This document shows, piece after piece, positions 1 through 5,061 of a stretch of 5,061 bases of DNA. Positions within the stretch are counted from its first letter, which is position 1. Each line of letters begins with the position of its first letter. A model generated the notes under the pieces. The model worked only from the letters and a program-made list of their open reading frames with translations. It was not told where the DNA came from and did no database searches. Made by a program: the position numbers and the translations under genes. Source of the stretch: Cytophagales bacterium (lineage in GTDB: Bacteria; Bacteroidota; Bacteroidia; Cytophagales; Cyclobacteriaceae); NCBI GenBank assembly GCA_003537495.1, contig DPSB01000457.1:1-5061 (forward strand). Reading direction: 5' to 3'.

Positions 1-1
1 A

Positions 2-271
2 CCCGATGATGAACCCGGAGTAACAACCATCCCTGCAGGAGGCTTCTTGATAATCTGGGCCGATAACCAATCCGAACAGGGGGCATTGCATGCTGATTTT
101 GCTTTGAGCAATGCCGGTGAAGATATAGGCATCTATTACATTGATGGTCGCAAGATTGATGATTATACATTTGGCGCCCAAAGCGAAAATGTATCGTGGG
201 GGAGAATTACCAACGGTGGTGCAACCTGGAAATCGTTTAGTTCACCAACACCGGGGCAATCCAATCAATAA
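2..271 (+). CDS. Lamin-tail-domain (LTD) protein, C-terminal end only; possibly a CotH-family protein
   Basis: This is the 3' end of a gene that begins upstream of the window; the frame is open from the first complete codon at base 2 to a TAA at 269-271, giving 89 visible residues. The visible part reads as the second half of a lamin tail domain (PF00932 type): an IPAGGFLIIWAD strand, then LHADFALSNAGEDIGIY, a Y.FG.Q...SWGR segment, and the terminal W..F..PTPGQSN signature that closes many bacterial LTDs. LTDs are immunoglobulin-like beta-sandwich modules found in exported bacterial proteins, often after a CotH kinase-like domain or a nuclease. No catalytic domain is visible here, so the main activity is unknown. 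The next gene (DUF4956) starts 14 nt later, which suggests co-transcription. A CotH-LTD parent is my preferred guess because DUF4956 and CotH genes are often neighbours. TTG at 47 is not a credible start, since the domain continues in frame upstream of it. Confidence 0.85.
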   Translation, partial: PDDEPGVTTIPAGGFLIIWADNQSEQGALHADFALSNAGEDIGIYYIDGRKIDDYTFGAQSENVSWGRITNGGATWKSFSSPTPGQSNQ

Positions 272-285
272 ATCAAAACTGTTCT

Positions 286-957
286 ATGCTTGAGTTATTT
301 CCCGATCAGCCCGTTTACGAATACCCACAACTGATTAACATTACGTACTCATTTTTATGGGCCTTCTTATTGGCGTCCATCATCGCCATTACGCATAAGC
401 TAACCTTTACGGGAGATTATTACCCAAAGAATTTTTTTCAATCGCTGATCTTAGGATCAGTTGTAACCACTTTGGTGATGATGGCTATTGGCGATAGCCT
501 GGCCCGTGGCTTGGGGGTGTTTGGTGCAATGGCCATTATCCGTTTCAGAACCCGTATTGACGACCCGCGCGATGTGTTGTTCTTGTTTGCTGCATTAAGT
601 ACCGGCTTGGCTATTGGTGTATATGGATTTACCATTTCGTTTGTTGGATCAATTTTGTTTTGCCTAGTTGCTGTGTTGCTGCATATTTCCCCATTCAGAA
701 GTTATGCACACCACAGTCATCTTTTCTTTACGCTTGACAGTAGCGACAGGTTAGAGACCGTACTTGAGGTTGTGAACAAATACTGTAAAGACATTCGGGC
801 AATTACCATGTTGGTGAATAAAGAAAATGCCTTGCGTTATCATTATGGCATTTCATTAAAATCAACCGCCAGTAAAGTTGATTTGATGAAAGCCCTTCAA
901 CAGCTGGAAGGTGTTAAACAGCCCAAAATTTCTTCTCACGAAATAGAACAATCGTAA
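286..957 (+). CDS. DUF4956 family integral membrane protein
   Basis: This is a 223-residue membrane protein of the DUF4956 family (PF16316), whose biochemical function is not established. Hydrophobic helices lie near residues 17-36, 50-68, 97-113 and 115-134. Between helices 2 and 3 is the family's most recognisable block, residues 69-96: GDSLARGLGVFGAMAIIRFR followed by TRIDDPRD. It combines small glycine/alanine residues that could pack in a membrane with a run of charged R and D residues. Residues about 145-223 form a soluble tail whose spacing (FTLDSSDRLETVLEVV, then alternating strands and a helix) looks like an ACT/ferredoxin-like fold. This layout recalls MgtC/SapB proteins, but that is inference. 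The ATG at 286 has no Shine-Dalgarno, as is usual in Bacteroidota. DUF4956 genes are commonly found with CotH and VTC (polyphosphate polymerase) genes. Here it is followed after 1 nt by an adaptor and then an outer-membrane channel, so it may be the inner-membrane part of an export complex. Confidence 0.88.
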   Translation: MLELFPDQPVYEYPQLINITYSFLWAFLLASIIAITHKLTFTGDYYPKNFFQSLILGSVVTTLVMMAIGDSLARGLGVFGAMAIIRFRTRIDDPRDVLFLFAALSTGLAIGVYGFTISFVGSILFCLVAVLLHISPFRSYAHHSHLFFTLDSSDRLETVLEVVNKYCKDIRAITMLVNKENALRYHYGISLKSTASKVDLMKALQQLEGVKQPKISSHEIEQS

Positions 958-958
958 T

Positions 959-1939
959 ATGCGTTTTAACTGGTTCTATTTATTAATTGGTTTATTATTC
1001 TTCGCGATGTTGTTCATCAGCTCGCGATACTTCCGCGGAAGCGGAGATGCTGCTATCGGATTGGCTCAAACTAAAGAATATAAAATCAATTCTGAGAAAT
1101 CGGCACTTGTGAAAGCATTGCCTGTAGTGCCCGGCATGCAAGTGAAAGAAGGCGATGTGCTGGTTGAACTAACCAGCCAGGAGTTAGAGATTGAAATTGC
1201 AAAACTGACTAACCGGATTGCCATCTTAAAATCGGAGCAAACCGAAAAAGCAAAATTAACAGAAGCCGCTATTGCCTACATCAAAGCCGAAAACAGTATT
1301 ATTCTGGAAGAGTTGGATGCAGAAATTTTACAAACTACCAGCGAAGTAAAACTGAATGAGACGCTTACACGCGAATTTGTTTCGGCCGAAAAGCAAACAA
1401 CCGAATCGCCTCTTGAGATAAAAATCAATTCACTGAAACAACAAAAAGCAAAACATCTGTTGGCTCAGGAAATAAAAATTCAGGACATCCGGCAGGAGCG
1501 TGCCACCGAACAACAATTATTAAAAAATCAGATTGTACTACAAGAGAGCGAACTTGAGTTGATGGAAAATGAACGCGGCAACTTACTTAAAAGAGCATCG
1601 GCACCGGGCGTAATTAAAAATGTGTATGTAAAGGCTGGTGAGCAGGTGAGTGCTTACACACAACTGCTGGAAGTAAATCCTTTACGACCCACTACCGTTG
1701 TTGTTTACCTGATCGGAAAAAAAGCAGATCGGTTTAGTGTTGGAGCTACTGTTACGGTTTCATCGTATGATCAACGTAGAAATGGCGTAACCGGTAAAGT
1801 GATCGGTTATGGATCTGTTATTGAACTTCCTGAAATTCTTCAAAAGTCAACCGCAGTAAAAGCCTTTGGGCAGGAAGTGTTTATTGAGATTCCGGCTGAG
1901 AATAATCTCGCCAATGGTGAAAAGGTATTGGTGCGATGA
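959..1939 (+). CDS. HlyD/MFP-type periplasmic adaptor protein
   Basis: This 326-residue protein is built like a membrane fusion (periplasmic adaptor) protein, which links an inner-membrane transporter to a TolC-like channel. A single N-terminal transmembrane anchor covers about residues 6-22, with no lipobox. The first half of the split lipoyl/biotinyl domain is at about 45-72 (VVPGMQVKEGDVLVEL). A long charged helical hairpin spans about 73-210. The second lipoyl half is at about 211-240 (KRASAPGVIKNVYVKAGEQV), followed by a beta-barrel to the end. The hairpin turn near 138-150 (REFVSAEKQTTES) resembles the Ser-containing tip that contacts TolC in other adaptors. The C-terminus stops soon after the barrel, so the membrane-proximal domain is short or missing. 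It starts 1 nt after the DUF4956 stop, and its TGA overlaps the next ATG (ATGA at 1936-1939), so translation is probably coupled. No cognate ABC, RND or MFS pump is adjacent, so the substrate cannot be told. Confidence 0.87.
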   Translation: MRFNWFYLLIGLLFFAMLFISSRYFRGSGDAAIGLAQTKEYKINSEKSALVKALPVVPGMQVKEGDVLVELTSQELEIEIAKLTNRIAILKSEQTEKAKLTEAAIAYIKAENSIILEELDAEILQTTSEVKLNETLTREFVSAEKQTTESPLEIKINSLKQQKAKHLLAQEIKIQDIRQERATEQQLLKNQIVLQESELELMENERGNLLKRASAPGVIKNVYVKAGEQVSAYTQLLEVNPLRPTTVVVYLIGKKADRFSVGATVTVSSYDQRRNGVTGKVIGYGSVIELPEILQKSTAVKAFGQEVFIEIPAENNLANGEKVLVR

Positions 1940-3177
1940 AATTAGCTTTCACTCTCGTACTTTATGTGTGTTACCTTCAGGTACAGGCGCAGGTTACTAT
2001 AGAAGAATTTCTTAATTCCGCTTATCAGGAACCGCTTCTAAAATCGTTTGATGCCCAATACAATTTCCTTAACGACAAGAAAACTTATCGGCTTGCGCCC
2101 ATTCAAAAACTGGAACTGAGAACCGAGAGCAATCAACTCGATCGCACCCGGCAGGATTATGGGTTACGGATCAATCCCGCTAATCCATTCGAGATAAAAC
2201 GCACCAATCAATATTTCAAAGGGTATCAGGAGTTGTTAAGGTTAGATCGGGAGCGCACATTGAAGGAGTTGCTGTTTGCACGTTATGAAGTAGTTATTGG
2301 TTGGGTTTATTATCAGGAAATTCGCGATCTGAAAGAAGAAGATAAAAAGAACACCGAAAAGTTATTGTCCATTCTGGAAGGCCAACGCTACTCTGGTTTT
2401 TTTGATGCGGAAGATTACATCGAATTAAAAATGGAGCAGGTAGATAAAGTGATTGAACTGGAAGAAACATTTTTTGAAATCGACAACCAGAAGCGTAGGG
2501 TAGATGCTCACTATAGTGAAGCCCGGCTAAAGCAAATTGATTGGCCAGTAACTGAAATGATTTCATTGGAAAAACTTGAGAAAGTAGTGGATAGTGTTTT
2601 TAGTGCTGAACTACGTGCCGGTGAAGTTGCGTATCGCGAAAAGCAGATAGACCTGGCTAACCGCGAGTGGCAATTAGAGAAGGCCAATATCAACATGGGT
2701 TTTATTCAGACACAATACCAGCAATGGCGTACGGAACAAAACCGCAGGCCCTGGAGCATAAGTCTCGGTATAACCGTTCCCATCTTTAATCCCAATAAAG
2801 GTGATATGACCAAACGTAAACTCGAAATGCTGGAGGCAGAAGGTGAGTTTAACACAGCTAAAAACGATCAGCAGGCAGGCCTTGAAATTAGTCGCGAGAA
2901 AATTAAAAGTTTAATAAAGCGTTATCGCGAAATGCAGGCTATGACAGAGAACCTGAACGTAGGCGCAGTGGCCACTACCTTACAACAAATTAAAGACAGC
3001 AACCCGATGGCCGTAGTGCGCATGCAGAACAACCTGATCAAACTGAAAACAATGACCGCCCGTTTACGGCAAGAAATTTATTTGAGTTATATAGAGTTTC
3101 TGAGTTATGCCGAAATGTTGCAACAGCAACCGATTAGGAATTTTCTTTCAGCAGAATTAAATCCCATTCTAAGGTGA
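1936..3177 (+). CDS. TolC-family outer-membrane efflux channel
   Basis: This 413-residue protein is predicted to be the outer-membrane channel of a tripartite export system. A signal peptide is clear: MKLAFTLVLYVCYLQVQAQ, with cleavage likely around residues 18-20. The mature part is rich in long charged helices, as expected for the TolC periplasmic tunnel. About residues 271-290 carry the best family mark, RPWSISLGITVPIFNPNKGD, the amphipathic strand ending in a P-(I/L)-F turn that is typical of outer membrane efflux proteins (PF02321). An equivalent early strand region is at about 58-90, with RINPANPFEIKR. At 413 residues it is at the short end of the family, and the two OEP repeats are strongly diverged. 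It overlaps the adaptor gene by 4 nt, which supports pairing of the two proteins. It is the last gene of this operon; a 285-nt gap follows. The assignment as a channel is firm, but the cargo and the inner-membrane partner are not visible. Confidence 0.83.
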   Translation: MKLAFTLVLYVCYLQVQAQVTIEEFLNSAYQEPLLKSFDAQYNFLNDKKTYRLAPIQKLELRTESNQLDRTRQDYGLRINPANPFEIKRTNQYFKGYQELLRLDRERTLKELLFARYEVVIGWVYYQEIRDLKEEDKKNTEKLLSILEGQRYSGFFDAEDYIELKMEQVDKVIELEETFFEIDNQKRRVDAHYSEARLKQIDWPVTEMISLEKLEKVVDSVFSAELRAGEVAYREKQIDLANREWQLEKANINMGFIQTQYQQWRTEQNRRPWSISLGITVPIFNPNKGDMTKRKLEMLEAEGEFNTAKNDQQAGLEISREKIKSLIKRYREMQAMTENLNVGAVATTLQQIKDSNPMAVVRMQNNLIKLKTMTARLRQEIYLSYIEFLSYAEMLQQQPIRNFLSAELNPILR

Positions 3178-3178
3178 T

Positions 3179-3197
3179 CAGGGTATTAGTTATCCTG
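3179..3197 (+). terminator. Weak hairpin just after the TolC-like gene; possible transcription end
   Basis: CAGGGTA and TATCCTG can pair as a 7-bp stem with one G-T pair and a 5-nt loop (TTAGT), starting 2 nt after the stop codon. No T-tract follows directly (the next bases are CAACGTTGATTATTT), so it is not a classical Rho-independent terminator. It may be a 3'-end stabilising hairpin or chance. Confidence 0.25.
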
Positions 3198-3245
3198 CAA
3201 CGTTGATTATTTAACATAATATAAATTATATAACTGTGGGTCAGG

Positions 3246-3262
3246 TCTCGAGAGCTATCGGA
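3246..3262. repeat. Degenerate copy of the TCCCGATA-type palindrome
   Basis: TCTCGAGAGCTATCGGA matches the pattern of the perfect palindrome at 3290-3307, with an intact right half (AGCTATCGG-A) and a mutated left half. The two copies lie 27 nt apart in the same intergenic region, which suggests a dispersed repeat unit rather than a gene-specific site. From memory, TCCCGATAGCTATCGGGA-like palindromes recur between genes in Cytophagales genomes; I cannot check the genome here. Confidence 0.45.
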
Positions 3263-3281
3263 CAAGCATAAAGTACCGGCA

Positions 3282-3319
3282 GGCCGCGCTCCCGATAACT
3301 ATCGGGACCAGCGCAAGCC
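3282..3319. repeat. GC-rich intergenic palindrome/hairpin (REP-like)
   Basis: The core TCCCGATA-AC-TATCGGGA (3290-3307) is a perfect 8-bp inverted repeat. It is flanked by further complementary arms: GCGCT (3286-3290) with AGCGC (3310-3314), and GGC (3282-3284) with GCC (3317-3319). Together they can fold into an interrupted stem of about 15 bp with a small bulge (ACC) and a small internal loop. No T-run follows, so it is not a typical terminator. It is much more GC-rich than the AT-rich DNA around 3205-3235. The best reading is a dispersed palindromic repeat; a role in transcript 3'-end stability is possible. Confidence 0.6.
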
Positions 3320-3421
3320 AAAGCCAGCACTACACATGGGTTCATAAACCATAAGACGCTTGATAAAAAAATTCTCAAATCTTTCTCCCCTGATTTGGAA
3401 ATCTCAAGACTATCCCGCACT

Positions 3422-3464
3422 ATTGCACTGTATTAGTTAAGTAATACAGTAAATCACGTGCAAT
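3422..3464. repeat. Outer inverted repeat ATTGCAC/GTGCAAT enclosing the operator
   Basis: A second pair of exact 7-bp inverted arms (3422-3428 and 3458-3464) brackets the 9-bp operator repeat. The right arm runs into the ATG at 3463-3465, so the start codon lies partly inside the arm. Its centre is about 4-5 nt to the right of the inner repeat's centre, so the two are not simply one long palindrome. It could be a second protein-binding site, an RNA structure that hides the start codon, or chance. Confidence 0.4.
3427..3450. promoter_or_regulatory. Perfect 9-bp inverted repeat, likely GntR/YtrA-type operator
   Basis: ACTGTATTA and TAATACAGT are exact reverse complements separated by 6 nt (GTTAAG), and the element ends 12 nt before the ATG of the ABC ATPase gene. 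The half-sites have the outer GT...AC and inner TA spacing expected of GntR-family operators, and ABC pairs of this kind are often controlled by a YtrA-subfamily GntR repressor encoded in the same operon. No such regulator is in this window. The position so close to the start codon would allow repression by blocking the promoter or early elongation. Observed: the symmetry and position. Inferred: the regulator class. Confidence 0.7.
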
Positions 3465-4293
3465 GGTAAACATCAAAAACCTAAAGTTCAGGTACTCAAA
3501 AAAGCAAAATCCTCTTTTTGAGGAACTTAGCTGCGATCTAAGCTCCGGAAGCATAGTAGGGCTGCTGGGTAAGAATGGTGCTGGTAAGACTAGTTTGTTG
3601 AAATTGATGGTGGGCTTGCTCCAACCAACGGAAGGGTCGGTGAGCATTCTCGACCACCAACCATCTAAGCGTCACCCCTCCCTCCTGCAAGACATCTACT
3701 TTTTACCAGAAGAATTTCATCAGCCCGGAATCTCCATCAGAAAGTATGTGAAAGCAAATGCCGCATTCTATCCGAGATTTGATGAGGATCTGCTGAAGCG
3801 TTTGCTTACCGACTTTGAACTTCCCGATGATCGACAACTGAATCAATTTTCGTACGGTCAGAAGAAGAAATTTCTGATTGCATTCGCGCTCTCAACAAAG
3901 TGCAGGCTATTGGTTTTTGATGAACCTACCAATGGTCTTGATATACCCTCCAAAGCAATTTTCAGAAGGGTAATGGCTGGCTCGTTGGATGAAGATCAAC
4001 TGGTGATTATTTCTACGCACCAGGTTAGGGATGTTGAGAACCTGATTGACAGAGTGCTGATGCTGGAGCAAGGAAAGTTTATCATGCAAAAGAATCTTCA
4101 TGAGATCGCTTCAAAACTTCATTTTGCCACCACGTCATCACCCCATGGTGAAAATGTTTTGTACCATGAAATGGTACCGGGTGGTTATAAAGTGATCACA
4201 CCTCAGACAGATGGAAGTTCCTCTGTAGACATTGAATTGTTATTCAATGCGATTTCTAATGGAACCGAAAAAATGAAAGCATATGTCAACTAA
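3463..4293 (+). CDS. ABC transporter ATP-binding protein (GntR-associated, YtrB-like type)
   Basis: This 276-residue cytoplasmic ATPase powers the permease encoded directly downstream. All core motifs are present: an A-loop tyrosine at 11, Walker A GKNGAGKT at 36-43, a signature FSYGQ at 129-133 in place of LSGGQ, Walker B LLVFDEP at 149-155 with catalytic Glu154, a D-loop NGLD at 157-160 and the H-loop His186 in STHQVRD. The Q-loop position reads FLPEEF (80-85), without the usual glutamine. About 70 residues follow the ATPase core and probably form a small C-terminal regulatory domain. The ATG at 3463 is preferred because MVNIKNLKFRYS is the normal N-terminal strand of the fold; there is no Shine-Dalgarno. 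The start sits 12 nt behind a perfect inverted repeat, so the gene is probably repressed by a GntR-type protein. It overlaps the permease gene by 11 nt. The substrate is unknown; relatives are linked to cell-envelope stress and antimicrobial-peptide responses. Confidence 0.9.
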   Translation: MVNIKNLKFRYSKKQNPLFEELSCDLSSGSIVGLLGKNGAGKTSLLKLMVGLLQPTEGSVSILDHQPSKRHPSLLQDIYFLPEEFHQPGISIRKYVKANAAFYPRFDEDLLKRLLTDFELPDDRQLNQFSYGQKKKFLIAFALSTKCRLLVFDEPTNGLDIPSKAIFRRVMAGSLDEDQLVIISTHQVRDVENLIDRVLMLEQGKFIMQKNLHEIASKLHFATTSSPHGENVLYHEMVPGGYKVITPQTDGSSSVDIELLFNAISNGTEKMKAYVN

Positions 4294-5061
4294 TATATTC
4301 AGCGGAAAGCGATTTCAATTGCTGGTAAAGCAACACTTTATTCATAATGCACAATTTCTATTGTTATCGAGTGGTGCTTATGTAGGTGTGATCTTCATTG
4401 TATTGTCGCTCGTGCAAGTAGGCAACAGTCTTGAGCCACATCGATTAGAAATTTTTCAGGCTTTTCTGATCGGCTTTGTAACGGTGTTTGGGATTCTGTA
4501 TGTAGGCCACTCCTTTCCAGCGTTCCGATCAAAAGAAAGTACAATCAGTTACCTGATGTTGCCAGCTTCGGCATTAGAGAAATTTCTCTTTGAATTTTTT
4601 AGCCGGATTGGAATTATTCTATTAACGCTTCCACTTTTGTTTTGGATCACCTTTCATTTACAGGGATACTTCTTCTCCCTATTTACCGATCAGATTTTCA
4701 AATCCGTGGGGCTTCAGCACCTGGTAAAGATTGATGATGATGTGCCGGCCCTGATTTATTGGCTTACAAGCGGTGGCGTGTTGTTCGCGCTTTCCCTTGC
4801 CTTTACAGGGGCAGCCATGTTTATGAAACAACCTTTGGTTAAATCACTTTTTGCAGTGGCCATGATTGTCATGTTCTTTGGTGGCTACAGCTACATCATT
4901 GTTGAGTATGTAGGTGTAGGAAGGTATAATCCGCCTGACACCCTGTTGCAGGTTCCCACAGAAGAGGAAACTGCGATCAAATTTTTTACCATTGCGTTTT
5001 TTGCCGCATCGGCAGTCATGCTTTTCGTAGCGTATTGTAAGTTAAAAGAGCGGGAGGTGTA
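4283..5061 (+). CDS. ABC transporter permease, partner of the preceding ATPase (stop codon at or beyond window edge)
   Basis: An open frame begins at ATG 4283, inside the end of the ATPase gene, and encodes 259 complete codons up to base 5059. The final two bases are TA, so a TAA or TAG stop completed by the next base is likely; the last residues KLKEREV look like a natural end. Six hydrophobic segments are visible near residues 25-44, 58-77, 106-126, 157-178, 188-207 and 232-251, as in ABC-2-like permeases. After helix 2, the cytoplasmic stretch FRSKESTISYLMLPASALEK (81-100) is a motif I recognise from Bacteroidota permeases paired with such ATPases; it probably contacts the ATPase. A loop of about 30 residues between helices 3 and 4 (127-156) contains an acidic KIDDD patch. 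It acts in the inner membrane; direction and cargo cannot be read from sequence. The alternative, that the reading frame continues past the edge, cannot be excluded. Confidence 0.85.
   Translation, partial: MSTNIFSGKRFQLLVKQHFIHNAQFLLLSSGAYVGVIFIVLSLVQVGNSLEPHRLEIFQAFLIGFVTVFGILYVGHSFPAFRSKESTISYLMLPASALEKFLFEFFSRIGIILLTLPLLFWITFHLQGYFFSLFTDQIFKSVGLQHLVKIDDDVPALIYWLTSGGVLFALSLAFTGAAMFMKQPLVKSLFAVAMIVMFFGGYSYIIVEYVGVGRYNPPDTLLQVPTEEETAIKFFTIAFFAASAVMLFVAYCKLKEREV

Noticed and set aside
2294..2696. Antisense open frames inside the TolC-like gene
   Set aside because: Their translations are low in recognisable domains and lie fully opposite a well-supported gene with a signal peptide and a family motif; they are frame shadows.
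3203..3229. Possible Bacteroidota promoter: TTG (3203-3205) with TAAATTAT (3222-3229) 16 nt later
   Set aside because: The second element matches TAnnTTTG only in part, the spacing is short, and it lies about 230 nt before the ABC gene, far from the operator. AT-rich DNA gives such matches easily.
3219..3231. AT-only palindrome ATATAA-A-TTATAT
   Set aside because: It is short, made only of A and T within an AT-rich stretch, and has no supporting context.
3395..3428. Possible promoter TTG (3395-3397) with TATTGCAC (3421-3428) directly before the operator
   Set aside because: The spacing of 23 nt is at the limit and the TTTG part is missing. The place is sensible, but the sequence does not support a call.
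3420..3647. Antisense open frame across the operator and the start of the ABC gene
   Set aside because: It covers the Walker A region on the other strand and shows no domain of its own; the sense gene explains the sequence.
1..5061. CRISPR array, tRNA or rRNA genes, insertion sequence or phage genes
   Set aside because: I saw no regularly spaced direct repeats, no cloverleaf-like sequence, no transposase-like translation and no target-site duplication.

Overview
The window looks like a chromosomal stretch from a Bacteroidota bacterium, probably Cytophagales-like. The reasons are a lamin-tail-domain protein next to a DUF4956 membrane protein, starts without Shine-Dalgarno sequences, a TCCCGATA/TATCGGGA palindromic repeat between genes, and an ABC pair of a type I associate with GntR (YtrA-like) regulators in this phylum. 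The organism call is inference from gene content and style. There is no rRNA or marker gene to confirm it.

Left block (1-3177), all on the + strand and almost without gaps. It holds the C-terminal end of a secreted lamin-tail-domain (LTD) protein, probably the tail of a CotH-type protein that starts upstream. Then come a four-helix DUF4956 inner-membrane protein, a HlyD-type periplasmic adaptor and a TolC-type outer-membrane channel. The gaps are 14 nt and 1 nt, and the last pair overlaps by ATGA, so this looks like one operon. The adaptor and channel are two parts of a tripartite envelope-spanning machine, but no recognisable pump (ABC, RND or MFS) lies with them here. The only integral inner-membrane protein in the block is DUF4956, which makes it a candidate for an unconventional pump or energiser. 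DUF4956 genes are known to sit near CotH and VTC (polyphosphate polymerase) genes, so the upstream flank matters for interpretation.

Middle (3178-3462), 285 nt without a gene. It starts with a weak hairpin and an AT-rich stretch. A GC-rich palindromic element follows (one degenerate and one perfect copy, about 3246-3319). It ends with a perfect 9-bp inverted repeat (3427-3450) just before the next start codon, most simply read as an operator.

Right block (3463-5061), + strand. An ABC ATPase and its six-helix permease overlap by 11 nt. They form a self-contained transporter operon, probably under a GntR-type repressor that is not in the window. The permease runs to the last base and probably stops exactly there. 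A purine-rich GGAGG just before the edge suggests that another gene follows immediately.
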